This document shows, piece after piece, positions 10,051 to 21,010 of a stretch of 64,000 nucleotides of DNA. The stretch spans positions 992,001 to 1,056,000 of the forward strand of contig CM074145.1 in NCBI GenBank assembly GCA_037178625.1. The letters are read 5' to 3'. A program made the translations under genes and the position numbers. This DNA comes from Skeletonema tropicum (Eukaryota; Bacillariophyta; Thalassiosirophyceae; Thalassiosirales; Thalassiosiraceae). The notes below the pieces were generated by a model. It did no database searches and was not told where the DNA came from. It worked only from the letters and a program-made list of their open reading frames with translations. Each line of letters begins with the position of its first letter. The first letter of the stretch is position 1.

Positions 10051-11703
10051 TGGGTTCCCTCCTGGGGCCACTAATTAGCGGAAAAACCACTAATTAGTGG
10101 TCAGTTTACGATCTCCTACGACCCCCTTATAATCACTCAAACGTTATCAAATTCAGGTGGCACCCTCTTCAATGTCTTGACAAGGCGTACACCTATTATC
10201 TCACGTGTTCCCTGGAGAGGGCCCAACCTATTAACGTTCAAACACTAGCCTACTGACAAATTTGGCGAACAGCCGACGAGTTTTTTTCGGAAGTTTTGCA
10301 ACTTCAACTTGGGGGTACGTAGGAATTGATATCAAAAATGTTGCCACCCGTAGAACTCACATTTCATCACACCATCACCATGGCGAAAGAGGCCCAGCAT
10401 ACGAGCCGTCGTATCTGCATTTAGTAGATGCTTTTACCCATCAGAAAGCATACCACAACAGTCACAATATGAGTGGCTAACCAGGTGGTCGAAGAAGAGC
10501 ATCGAGATGGCCTGGATCCTACAACAATCATGCACAAACTTCACCGGCAACCGGATGATGTCCCAACCACCATGCAAAGTTATTTGCAGTCGACATACGA
10601 CGGTATTCTACTCGAAAACAACGATCCCTACCCAAAGCGGCCAACCTATCTACAGATGGGGACATGGAAAGCGGCCCATCTACCCAAGAGAGTTCGTTTT
10701 GGTTAGCATCTCACATGAATTGAAGCGACGGGGATGCGATGATGACGATTTATCGACACAAATATAATGGCAATATTCAATAATTATTCGACAAATCAAC
10801 CGCTTTAAATGGAATAAAAACAAAGACAGCATCATATGATATTAATTATAGGAATATTGTTGGTGGAATGGTCCAAATTAATGACAGGGCGGCTGCAGGT
10901 GATGCCAGGTTGTGGTGTAGCGCATTTTTTCCAAAAAAAAATTGGCATCCATCAGCACCAAATCACCACTCTATGATGTATGTTTGGCCAATAAGTAATG
11001 CAAATCCGATGGTGATCTCTTGCACAGCGACCACAACGACATTAATGTACACGACGATATCCTTTGATTGGCTGTTATCTCCGCTAAACCTGCGCCTACA
11101 CCTCATTTCAGCAGAATTTGCGTTAATTTGCGCCCTTCTCGTGTCAAGATATCGCATACTAGAGTTGAGAATTCTCCACCCCAACGTGATTTTCGTCGTC
11201 AATCAGCCAAGTAAATGTTAGAACAACATCATATGCAGTGCAGGAAAGCTTCCTGCTCTCCTATTCGCCCCAACAGGCGAGCTAGACGGTCAAGCCCGTG
11301 CTTGAATTCAAGCCAGATTTTACAAAATGTCGGCAGAAGGTTGGCACACAGTACATCAAGGATAGGCGTGCCACATGCCGCATAGAGGTCAAAACCTACT
11401 CCACATATCATAAGAAGGTTCCCATGTGCACTGTTTGTTGGGGGAAGCATAAACAATTACACAACAACACATAATTCTCGACCACTAATTAGTGGTCACT
11501 AAAATAGCGATTTTATGGTGTGTATATAGCTATCTCTACTTCTATTTGGGCGTTTTCATTGCGGATTTTTGGGCTTGGACTCTGTTGTAGAGGTCTTTGG
11601 TGGTGTATTCCTTGAATGTTAGGGTTTGGGAGGTGTTAGAATGTCCTCTAACTACCCCCTACGTATGACCACTAATTAGTGGTTTTGGCCAGGAGGGAAC
11701 CCA
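10051..11703. mobile_element. Inverted-repeat element with ACCACTAATTAGTGGT palindromes
   Basis: The ends are TGGGTTCCCTCCTGG (10051) and its reverse complement, finishing at 11703. Flanks are T-rich on both sides (TTTT), so a short target duplication is possible but not certain. Just inside each end is the 16-bp palindrome ACCACTAATTAGTGGT (near 10088 and 11668); further copies or half-copies lie near 10070 and 11479. The interior contains short reading frames (10262-10480, 10473-10706) that resemble nothing recognised. No transposase is visible, so it looks non-autonomous. Confidence 0.65.
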
Positions 11704-11904
11704 TTTTGTGTTCCACCTGTCGATTTTTCTCTGCCTATCTATGTACTTCGTACTGCTATTCTGAATGTAGATACGAAAAAGAATACAAATAAGATCCAGA
11801 GATGTGACTGTCGCAGCACAAATTCAAGATACAAAGCAAGAAATGATTGTACTGTCGCTTCGCGACAACAAATCAATTCCAATGAACAGGTACAATATAT
11901 AAGT

Positions 11905-12487
11905 AGTACAGGGACCTGCCGCGAACTAGACCCCCCCCCGGGGTCTAAAAATTTTGGCTAGTCTTCTCTAGGGGGGTCTAACTTGAGTTTTCACCCAAGA
12001 GACCCACCACCACCACGATGCCGATGACATCATGATGTTGTGTGTTGTGTGTTGATGCAGTGGCTGGACGGGTCTTGTTGACATTTGCGAATGAAAGCAT
12101 CCGTTGGATTGCCCGCCTTCCTCCAATGCGTTTTGAATGTGATGGGTTTTATTAAACAGTAGGAGTAATCAATACCGTAGCATCACAAGAGGAAGTCATG
12201 CTGCGTAATGTGTCAAGTGCTTGACCAAAAATAGGAATAAAAAATACACCACCAATATGTGCAAGCCATGCTGTGCAGAGCACGGAGCTCCTATCTGTTC
12301 TGCACACAAGAAGAAGTAGATGTAAAGACATAAATTAACGTTTATTTGACTCCCTAGTGATCGCCTTACTAAGTTACCTACTAGTCGAAACCGGAGGAGG
12401 GGGGTCTAAATATTTTGGCTAGGCTGTGATTTGGAGGGGGGGTCTAAGCCGACCAGGGGGGTCTAGTTCGCGGCAGGTCCCTGTACT
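11905..12487. mobile_element. C-rich inverted-repeat MITE, long copy
   Basis: The termini AGTACAGGGACCTGCCGCGA at 11905 and its inverse at 12487 form a perfect inverted repeat that continues as AACTAGACCCCCC. A second inner repeat, GGGGTCTAAA.ATTTTGGCTAG, follows on both sides. If the ends are CAGGGACC, the flanking TA on each side would be the target duplication. There is no coding content. The same terminal sequence is found at 16496-16701. Confidence 0.65.
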
Positions 12488-13132
12488 ATGTACTATCTAC
12501 TTTGGCCTTGGCGATCAGTGACGGACACAAGCCCACAAGACTGCAGCCAGTTCACGAACTCTTCGTGCGTTGTGAACTCTGGAGAAGTATCGTACACCTC
12601 TCTCTCTAGAGAGGGATATCTCTCCTGCCATAACAACTCCACTGCCTAATCCAGCAAGGTGTCACTTCGCGAAGAAATCAATTCAAATGAAAAGTTACAT
12701 ACTTACTTTTACTTTAACTTCGTATTGCTACTCTGAACCACACTACAATAGGAGGTAGTACTAACTGTCACCACTAATACAATGACTAGAGAAGACGTCT
12801 TCGAACCCTCCACACGGACACCAAAATCCTCCAATTGTAGGCAACATGTCTCTATGGCAGCATGAGTCCAATGCTCCGCAGATTCTTTCTTAACCTCCAA
12901 TCGTAATAATAACTTAGAAAATTACCTCAGGCTGCCAAGATATACCTTGAATCCCTCCAAAGATCGCCCCCGTAAGTATGGCATTCTCTACTCGCAAACT
13001 CCTCGTGGTCCTCATCCAAACCAGCCCACCAGAAATTCTACCTCCATTCCTACTACACAGCACCCACCCTCAAAATCCACTTCCTCCAACAATGCAGACT
13101 TGCCTGCTCCATAGCGCTCGCTTTCCACTCCT
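12488..13132. other. Intergenic, no gene recognised
   Basis: There are short open stretches on both strands but no conserved domain, no extended codon bias and no repeat recognised beyond a TCTCTCTCTAGAGAGGGATA palindromic tract near 12600. Confidence 0.4.
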
Positions 13133-13250
13133 GCACCCAGCAGGCCCCAAGGGCGTCTTCGGGAACAGCCCAGGCCCCTCCTGGTTCAAGTTCTCCTTTC
13201 TCAACGACACTAGTGTCTAGAGAGTATTTACTAAAATAATCTATCAATTC
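13133..13250. repeat. Dispersed repeat, copy 1
   Basis: A block of about 115 bp begins CACCCAGCAGGCCCCAAGG and ends near TGTCTAGAGAGTATTTACTA. It recurs at 18236-18335 and 18364-18470, with the shared parts GTCTT.GGGA.CA.CCC and CCTTTCTC.A..GACAC. No coding role is seen. Confidence 0.6.
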
Positions 13251-13412
13251 ATAATGAATGAGATAGATTTTATTTATGAGTAGTTGATGTAGTACTGTAC
13301 AATACATCACAACATTGAATACGACATACCCTTCCCCAGCTAACCCCAACCCTAACCCTATTTGTCGCATCCGTGATTACATTGAGACAGTCGTACCTGA
13401 TCACAACTGCTT

Positions 13413-16220
13413 TACATATCCATGACGAGATTTCAGCGCGCCCAAAAGTCGAAATCTTCCGAATATCGGAAGGTTTCAGAATAGTCGGCTATATTGCTCC
13501 AGAAACACACCTAACCCCCTCCGATCACCTTGCCTATGCATGATTGGCCGTTGGTTTGGTGCATTTTGGTCATATACTCGCTGTGTAGTGCCATTTTCTA
13601 TTTTTTTTTTGCTTCAGCTAGTGGCCCGCTAGTAAAATTGCGAATTTTGAGTACCTACTGTGTGGACATTATCTGGAGTTAGGCGGACCTACAATGCTTC
13701 CAACACACGTCTATGGCCCCCATTCGATGAGTTTGAGGCGTTGGGAGGTTATCAGGTTCGATTAGTTGCAAATAATAGCCGTACAAGTAACACTATTTGC
13801 TACCGTTGCCCGTGGCAATAGTTTTTTGTTTTTATGAATCCTACTATGAATACTGCTATGCTACACAAACGCAATATCTCTAACGTGCCTTTCCCTGTTC
13901 TCTTTGGACGTCTTCTGACAGTGACCGGCACAGCTGGACGTTGTGCTGCACCTGGTGCCGCGGCAACACCGGTAGCAGAAGCGGCAGCAGATTGAATTGC
14001 AATCCCTCCTTCATCTGCCTCCATATCTTCTTCTCCGTCTCCGTCTGCACCTGGAGTGATTCCTCTCGCAATATTGATCAACTCAGATCTCCTCTTGCCA
14101 AGCACAGATCTCTGTCCAATTTGATGAGCGGCATTGTAGCAGGTCCATTTAGTCAACCTTTCCACATACTGAAATGAGCCATCGCCATTCATGAGAACAT
14201 TTCCTGCTATACATCACCGGAATCTTGGTGCTGAAGTACTTTGGATGCTTCGTGATGTCTTCTTTATTTGGTGCCGAGAAGGAGAGGTATCGGCTGCAAC
14301 CGTGACAAAAGTAGTCCGTCCCTCTACCACAGTTTGCACATGTCCGCTTAATTTCCTTCAACCGAGGAGTTGCACTAGCATTACCCCTTGCAGTATTCTT
14401 CTCCTGTTGAAACTTAACAAGCTGTCCGTACGGGAACCCTAAACATAATTCACAGCGCAGCTGATGCGTTGGAGTATTGGCCTTCCCTCGATGTTTTGGA
14501 GTTTTGTTTGTCTTGCAAGTTGCAAAGGGCATCTCCACGGGGTTTGGTGTGTTGTTGGCGCGAGTGCTACGGCTACGTCCCTCTCCAGCACCACTACTAC
14601 TTCCATCGAAACTTTCTATAGGAAAGAACTGATTGATTTCATTCAAATCGTCATTTGTGAGAGTGTCTCCTTCAATACTATCCAGCCCAACTCCAGTATA
14701 TCTTGAACTTTCTGCCCGCATCAAAAACGTGCCTATCATGTAATCCAAAGAATCTCGAACGAAGCACAGGCATTGTTTGCTCCACGTGCATGGAAGAGAG
14801 ACGGATAGAAATCAAGGTCCTCTTTGGCTGTAAGCCACTGTTTACCCAGTTTGTGACGGTCTCGTGGAACTGCTTCTAAATATCTACTATCCTTGCCGTA
14901 TACTATGTCCATGAAGCGATCCAAACCACCCGGGGAGGAACAACAATTCTTTTTTTGTTTGTTTCCAAGCATTCTCGATTGCAATTTATTCCACTTTGGT
15001 GGTCAAGGTGCTGTTCCATCGGGAGGATGCTCGTCACCAACACCGTCCTCATCATCGGAGAGGTACTCTCCTGAAGATCATCCTCGTAACACACATCAGA
15101 ATTTCTACCGTAGACGTCCTCGTCAATGACAGAAGCAGCGCCCAAGTGGCTGGTAGCACGCAATGCATTCATGACGACGTGTGCACAGGCAACAGGAGAG
15201 GGAAATGAAGATTGAGGATGACATCAGAAGAGCTTAAAGACAGTTCAACGAAGATTATTTGCTTGAGTTTGTCAAAGTCGATGAGTCTGAGCATTTGGAG
15301 ACGGTAGCTACGGAAAAGCCAGTAAGATGCAAGTCATGCACACTTTAATGAAAGAATTCGCCAATCAATAGTCTGAACAGCAATACGAAAGAGATTTTGA
15401 ACGTCCTGATTATGCAGTGAAGACGACGTCGTAGTGCGAGGGTGACTTCATGTATTGCAGTGATGATGAAGAGGATGATGACTAAACCTCATGCAAGTGC
15501 ACATTTTGAAGATATATTTGTAGATGTAATGCGCAGTATTGGTGTGTTTGAGTTGCAATAGTATCTTCTCCTCGTCTATTACCAATCAAGCCATGTATTG
15601 TTTCTAAAAGAATAATAATATCATTCCCAGATCAATAATTTCAGGTCCACATAGCACCAGCAGACTACTATGACGGTCGATTAGTGCCCAAAATACGGCA
15701 GCGATCCTCGATTATATAGCCTTTAAGCTATCCAATGGGCCATCAATCGGTCTATGGGAACACTAGGAACATGATACGTTGCTCTATCAAAGATCGGTGA
15801 TTTTTACGAAGTAGGCAAGATGTCCGTACTTGAAGCGGCATTACGACCACAAAGACTGATACCAAGTGAAATAGCGCCAGCACCCGTCGAATATATAGAT
15901 CATGTGCTGTCCATAGAGCCCTCACTCGGCTTGTGAGGAAATGTGTAACATGGTGAAACTACACACCGAACATGGTTGTTTTGATGATCTTTGTGATGGA
16001 GGCTGAAAGAGCCGGCGCGCCAAAACTAAAACGCCGTTTTGTACCCCCTCGATCGATGCAGTATGACAAAAAATGGTAGTATTTAGCTAAAAAGACCTTA
16101 TAGATCTAATTTTGGGCGAGTTTTGGGGTGTATATAACGTTTTTCCAAAATCTTCCGAAAATCGGAAGATTTCAAAAAAGCTTCCGAATATCGGAAGAAA
16201 AAACTCGTCATGGATATGTA
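13413..16220. mobile_element. DNA transposon with TACATATCCATGACGAG ends, decayed
   Basis: The 17-bp sequence TACATATCCATGACGAG at 13413 is repeated inverted at 16204-16220. Near both ends is the palindrome CTTCCGAATATCGGAAG (near 13459 and 16180), with a one-base variant near 16150. The element encloses a broken Cys-rich gene on the minus strand (13800-15172). No target duplication is obvious. The 15173-16140 part has no recognisable gene. Confidence 0.6.
13800..15172 (-). pseudogene. Decayed transposase-like gene with C-terminal zinc-binding cluster
   Basis: Overlapping reading frames on the minus strand (14903-15172, 14736-14984, 14149-14748, 13800-14192) read as one protein broken by at least two or three frameshifts. 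The clearest block has paired cysteines CELC, CANC and CHGC over about 60 residues, the arrangement seen at the C-terminus of piggyBac-type (DDE_Tnp_1_7) transposases. Upstream is a basic, Trp-containing block (DRHKLGKQWLTAKEDLDFYP). The piggyBac link is an inference; the catalytic aspartates were not found. Its position inside the inverted repeats at 13413-16220 supports a transposase origin. Confidence 0.45.
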
Positions 16221-16256
16221 GGAGTAGTTAATACACTTTCACAACCTGTATCCTAC

Positions 16257-16495
16257 TTAAGTACTAACTCCCTTTCCGTTAGCAGCAGGATATAAACTCC
16301 GCATTCTGATCGTAAAGCAGTCGTAAAGTGGCTGGAGTAACAGGGATAAGCCTTTTGTGTGCCAGTAATTCTGTTCTTTCCAGTTCTCTGAGAATCGCAA
16401 AATTTTGATTTTTGGCGGAGTTTGATACCGCTCTGATCGTAAAATGGTTGGAGAAGGCCTTTTCACCATCGGAGTTTCAAAGAGAGCGCTCTACT
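16257..16495. repeat. Upstream region of DUF6824 gene A, copy of the region at 19577-19757
   Basis: The sequence is the reverse complement of 19577-19757 (and so of the second-unit copy at 24771-24951), with moderate divergence. Shared parts include GGCCTTTTCACCA.CGGAGTT and GAGAGCGCTCTA. Gene A therefore has the same upstream sequence, in the same relative orientation, as the minus-strand genes B and E. Confidence 0.65.
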
Positions 16496-16701
16496 CAGGG
16501 AGGTGCAGGTGCCGCGAACTAAACCCCCCTGGTAAACTTAGACCCCCCTCCAAATACAGCCAGAAAAATTAGACCCCCCTCGTTGTTTCTACAAGCGACT
16601 ACAATGGAATTAGTATGTGAGTAAAGCGAACGTAGACCCCCCTAATGCAGACTAGCCAAATTTCTAGACCCCCCGTAGGGTTAGTTCACGGCACCTCCCT
16701 G
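16496..16701. mobile_element. C-rich inverted-repeat MITE, short copy in the promoter of gene A
   Basis: This 206-bp copy has termini CAGGGAGGTGC...CCGCGAACTA and the inverse TAGTTCACGGCACCTCCCTG. It contains several TAGACCCCCC runs in both orientations. It interrupts the conserved upstream region of DUF6824 gene A between GAGCGCTCTACT and the GGAGTTGT block. Confidence 0.65.
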
Positions 16702-16845
16702 CCGCTGCAGGAGTTGTCAAGTTGTGCATCACCGAGTCGTTCAAAAACATTTTTGTAGCGAGTGTGCACAAAGTGTTCATAAAAAGTAAACCACTCTCTC
16801 CAACTCCATAACACGGCTGAAAGTCGTTGGTACTTAGTACTGAAC

Positions 16846-17787
16846 ATGAGCAAACAAAAGGTAGACAACAATACAAGCATCATGTGCAGATCATCACCTA
16901 ACTACATTGACACGCTTAGGCACACCGACGTGTTGCTCGGCCGTGGTGTCGGCACTAATCGACGTGCAGGCAACATCTACTTTAGAGAGGTTGTTAGCCA
17001 ACATGTGGTAAGTCGTTGACTACGACGCTATCGAATCATGTATACTGCCTCGTCGACACATCCACATCTAACTCGCATCTCTCTCATCGTCGTCATCATC
17101 ATCATCTTGTGTAAACAGGGCGAATACCTCGAAAGCACCAAGACACGCAAGATGGAGATCACACGTTGTGTCATCGATCACATCCACGCACTCAACCCAC
17201 CTGGTAGATTCCTAGAAAAAGATGAAGCAACAGGCAGTTGGAGAGAATGTGACATCAAAAGAGCTCATGAGAAGACGGCTCAAGCACTACGAGATGGAGC
17301 GGCAAGGCTACGTAATAACAAGAGACCAATCGCTGATGAAGAGAAGAAGATTATTCCACAACTACTTTCTAGACCAGCTAAGAAACAACGAAACAATATC
17401 GAAAGGAACTATGTGGGCTCTCCAGAGCCAGACACAATCAATGTACCACTAAATGAGAAGAAAGAAGGAGAAGAAAACGATATCGAAGCCTTGATGACTG
17501 AAAGTGAATTGTATTCACCCATTTTTTCTTGCGCAACCTCAGTCGCCTCAGCATCTGTCAGTCCTCCATGCCCAATCAGTCCATGCCCAAGTGCAAGTTC
17601 AAGCCAAAGTCAAACTCAAATCAATCGCAAAGACTCATTTGATGAAACGTTTGGTGGCTTGCCCTTTCACTTCGTAGACTGTCACTGCCAGGAGAATGAA
17701 ATTAGTCCAATGGCATGCAGCGTACCGTTAGATGGTATGGTGGACATGCAAGACGAGGATATCTTTCTTCTTTGGAGGATGTGCTGA
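16846..17787 (+). CDS. DUF6824 protein, copy A
   Basis: DUF6824 is a domain of unknown function expanded in diatoms. Exons are 16846-17007 and 17119-17787; the 111-bp intron is GTAAGTC...AACAG. The spliced protein has about 276 residues: TDVLLGRGVGTNRRAGN, then YFREVV, the splice point, then EYLESTKTRKMEITRCVIDHI, GRFLEKDEATGSW and KTAQALRDGAARLR, a typical DUF6824 series. A Lys/Arg-rich stretch (SRPAKKQR) and a Ser/Pro/Cys-rich tail follow. Nuclear action is only a guess from the basic stretch. The start is the ATG of MSKQK; the later in-frame ATGTGC is also possible. Plus strand, with a remnant of the methyltransferase gene beyond its 3' end. Confidence 0.8.
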
Positions 17788-17989
17788 CATGGCTACTCAA
17801 AGTCTCAGATATTCATATGAAGTGCTATACTAAAAATGAAAACTATGTGTGTATTTGTCGAATGCTTTGTAACAGAGAAAAGTAAAACGAAGTAAAAATC
17901 CTGTATGTGTTTGTTTGTCAAAAGCTGTATTACCAGAAGCCCAATTTTTACTCGAGCACTTTATGTTGATAAATAATAAATATTTCGTA

Positions 17990-18100
17990 GCACGACGACG
18001 ATGTCGTGTTAGTTTCCCCCTCAATATCTTGCTAGAGGAGTACTTAGTCCTCGTCGCTTGTCATTAATTTTGCTGTGGCTCAGTTTCTGTCATCATATCC
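17990..18100 (-). pseudogene. Remnant of methyltransferase 3' end
   Basis: The stretch GTAGCACGACGACGATGTC, then TAGTTTCCCCCTCAATA, then TTAGTCCTCGTCGCTTG matches the last codons and 3' flank of the methyltransferase genes at 21319 and 26514 with many changes. Only about 100 bp survive. It shows that gene A also once sat beside a methyltransferase gene in the same arrangement. Confidence 0.55.
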
Positions 18101-18235
18101 TTCGTTTATGATGGAAGAGTGTCATTCCTCATCAGGACATCAACTTCTTCACCAAGTAAATAAATACAAAGTTAATCAGAAGAAGTTGCTGAACGAGTTA
18201 GTTAGCCCTACCTAACACCTGTATCACTTTAGTTG

Positions 18236-18470
18236 CTGCACAGGCGTCTTCGGGACCAGCCCGAGCCCCTCCAGGTTTCAATTCTTCTTTCTCTACTGAC
18301 ACCGGTGTCTAGAGAGTAGTGACTAAAATAATCTATTTATCTATCTACGTCAACTAACACGTACCAGCAGGCCCCAAGGACGTCTTTGGGAACAACCCGA
18401 GCCCCTCCTTGTTTAAGTTTAAGTTCTCCTTTCTCCAACTGTAAACTCTAGTGTCTGGAGAGAGATTAGA
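18236..18470. repeat. Dispersed repeat, copies 2 and 3
   Basis: There are two head-to-tail copies (18236-18335, 18364-18470) of the block also found at 13133-13250. Shared parts are GGCGTCTTCGGGA.CAGCCC.AGCCCCTCC and the TTCTTTCTC / GTGTCTAGAGAG pair. Confidence 0.6.
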
Positions 18471-18527
18471 ACAAGCAAGCAAGGTAGAGCTGCTTCGTGC
18501 GTTCTCATTACACATCGGTGGGAAAGG

Positions 18528-18555
18528 GACCAGCTCGGCAAGCCGAGCTGGTCCG
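18528..18555. other. Perfect hairpin
   Basis: GGACCAGCTCGGC and its exact complement are separated by AA, giving a 13-bp stem. It lies between dispersed repeats and DUF6824 gene B, beyond the gene's 3' end. No function is assigned. Confidence 0.5.
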
Positions 18556-18730
18556 GTCCACAAGTACAATGCATACGAAAACAACTAGTATATCTACTAA
18601 TTACTTCTTGCAGTTGTGACGTGACTGCGCCAGCCGTCTTAAATTTTGAAGTGAACAGGTACTGAGACTGTACATACAAGCTTTCTTAATTAGTGGCATA
18701 CAAGGGTATCTGAGACATTGAGTAGTCATG

Positions 18731-19195
18731 TCAGCACGTCTTCCAAAGAAGAAAGATATCCTCATATTGCATGTCCAGCATACCATTACTTAATTCAGTT
18801 TCAGCCATAAAGGCTTCGATATCTTTTTCTTCTCCTTCTTTCTCCTCATTTAGTGGTACATTGATTGTTCCTGGCTCTGGAGAGCCCACATAGTTCCTTT
18901 CGATATTGTTGCGTTGTTTCTTAGCTGGTCTAGAAAGTAGTTGTGGAATAATCTTCTTCTCTTCATCAGCGATTGGTCTCTTGTTATTACGTAGCCTTGC
19001 CGCTCCATCGCGTAGTGCTTGAGCCGTCTTCTCATGAGCTCTTTTGATGTCACATTCTCTCCAACTGCCTGTTGCTTCATCTTTTTCTAGGAATCTACCA
19101 GGTGGGTTGAGTGCGTGGATGTGATCAATGACACATCGTGTGATCTCCATCTTGCGTGTCTTGGTGCTTTCGAGGTATTCGCCCTGTTTACACAA

Positions 19196-19248
<53 letters not shown>

Positions 19249-19484
19249 GAGATGTGAGTTAGATGTGTCGACGAGGCAGTATACATGATTCGATAGCGTC
19301 GTAGTCAACGACTTACCACATGTTGGTTGACAACCTCTCTAAAGTAGATGTTGCCTGCGCGACGATTAGTGCCGACACCGCGGCCGAGCAACACGTCGGT
19401 GTGCCTAAGCGTGTCAATGTAGTTAGGTGATAATCTGCACATGATGCTTGTATTGTTGTCTATCTTTTGTTTGCTCATGTTCAT
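18731..19484 (-). CDS. DUF6824 protein, copy B, internally shortened
   Basis: Exons are 19317-19484 (ATG at 19484-19482, MNMSKQK) and 18731-19183; the intron is 19184-19316. The N-terminal DUF6824 domain and the basic stretch are as in copy A. Compared with A, C and D, a run of about 65-70 codons is missing: the Ser/Pro-rich segment and the FDETFGGLPFHFVD block, with ELYSP changed directly to ELSNGMLDMQ. The last residues (DEDIFLLW-type ending) are kept and the frame is open, about 206 residues. The intron holds a long (GAT)n tract that is much shorter in the other copies. Head to head with copy C, 636 bp apart. Confidence 0.75.
19198..19248. repeat. (GAT)n microsatellite in the intron of copy B
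   Basis: About 16 consecutive GAT units on the plus strand, read ATC in the gene's direction. Copies A, C, D and E have only two to eight related units at the same intron position, so the tract is length-variable among copies. Confidence 0.85.
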
Positions 19485-20120
19485 TACTAGCAACGACTTT
19501 CAGCCGTGGTAGATAGTGGAGTATGGAAAGAGAGGTTACTCGGTGGATTCACAACTCCGGCCATGAGAACTCTAAGAATAGAGCGCTCTCTGTGGAACTC
19601 CGTGGTGAAAAGGCCTTCTCCAACCATTTTACGATCAGAGCGGTATCAAACTCCGCCCAAAATCAAAATTTTGCGATTCTCGCTCATCTCAGCAAACTGG
19701 AAAGAACAGAATTGGTGACAGTATCGTGTTACTCCAGCCACTTCACGATCAGTATGGTACATAGGTGTGTTGATTCTTGACGGAGTTGTGTCAATCTGAA
19801 CTACTTAATGAACTTCAACAAAGCAGTTGTGATCAAGTTACGACAGTCTTGCAGTACATATTGTATGGTACTCCTATGAATTTTGGGCGGAGTTTGATGT
19901 TTGATACCACTCTGATCGTAAATTGGTTGGAGAAGGTTGTAACCCTCGGAGTTTGCCTTCGTCCGGTACACAACATCATTCAAAGCAAGCACTTGATTCC
20001 AATTTCACCTCTCTCTTCAGGATACTTAGGTTCATCCATAATATTATTATTTTATACACCTATTAGCTAGAGTCCTGCTCGTAAATTAACAAACAAAAGA
20101 TAGACAACAATACAAGCATC
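19485..20120. promoter_or_regulatory. Divergent spacer between DUF6824 copies B and C
   Basis: This is presumably a shared promoter region for the two head-to-head genes. The spacer is almost perfectly repeated at 24679-25311 between copies E and D. Inside are two oppositely oriented related stretches (near 19606-19650 and 19885-19945, with GGCGGAGTTTGAT...CTCTGATCGTAAA.TGGTTGGAGAAGG), giving the spacer a partly palindromic layout. Short open frames here are not considered genes. Confidence 0.5.
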
Positions 20121-21010
20121 ATGTGCAGATCATCACCTAACTACATTGACACGCTTAGGCACACCGACGTGTTGCTCGGCCGTGGTGTCGGCACTAATCG
20201 TCGTGCAGGCAACATCTACTTTAGAGAGGTTGTTAGCCAACATGTGGTAAGTCGTTGACTACGACGCTATCGAATCATGTATACCGCCTCGCGACACATC
20301 TAACTCGCATCTCTCTCATCATCATCTTGTGTAAACAGGGCGAATACCTCGAAAGCACCAAGACACACAAGATGGAGATCACACGATGTGTCATCGATCA
20401 CATCCACGCACTCAACCCACCTGGTAGATTCCTAGAAAAAGATAAAGCAACACGCAGTTGGAGAGAATGTGACATCAAAAGAGCTCATGAGAAGACGGCT
20501 CAAGCACTACGTGATGGAGCGGCAAGGCTACGCAAGAACAAGAGACCAATCGCTGATGAAGAGAAGAAGATTATTCCACAACTACTTTCTAGACCAGCTA
20601 AGAAACAACGAAACAATATCGAAAGGAACTATGTGGGCTCTCCAGAGCCAGGCACAATCAATCTACCACTAAATGAGAAGAAAGAAGGAGAAGAAAGCAA
20701 TATCGAAGCAGCCTTGATTGCTGAAAGGGAATTGTATTCACCCAGTTTTTCTTGCGCAACCTCAGTCGCCTCAGCATCTGTCAGTCCTCCATGCCCAATC
20801 AGTCCATGCCCAAGTGCAAGTTCAAGCCAAAGTCAAACTCAAATCAATCGCAAAGACTCATTTGATGAAACGTTTGGTGGCTTGCCCTTTCACTTCGTAG
20901 ACTGCCACTACCAGGAGAATGAGTTTGTTCCAATGGCATGTAGCGATCCGTTAGATGGTATGGTGGACATGCAAGACGAGGATATCTTTCTTCTTTGGAG
21001 GATGTGCTGA
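20121..21010 (+). CDS. DUF6824 protein, copy C
   Basis: Exons are 20121-20246 and 20339-21010, with a 92-bp intron; about 265 residues. The upstream ATG used by copies A and B is lost (ATTAACAAACAAAAG instead of ATGAGCAAACAAAAG), so the start is the ATGTGC. The protein keeps DVLLGRGVGTNRRAGN, ITRCVIDHIHALNPPGRFL, the basic stretch and the full Ser/Pro-rich tail ending DEDIFLLWRMC. Convergent with the methyltransferase gene at 21319. Confidence 0.8.

Noticed and set aside
13340..13362. AACCCTAACCCTAT, resembling telomeric repeat
   Set aside because: Only two to three units in the middle of other sequence; a telomere or interstitial telomeric array needs many more.
19506..20070. Frames in the B/C spacer, repeated at 24700-25219, as small genes
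   Set aside because: Their identity between copies is explained by recent duplication; composition and lack of a domain argue against coding.
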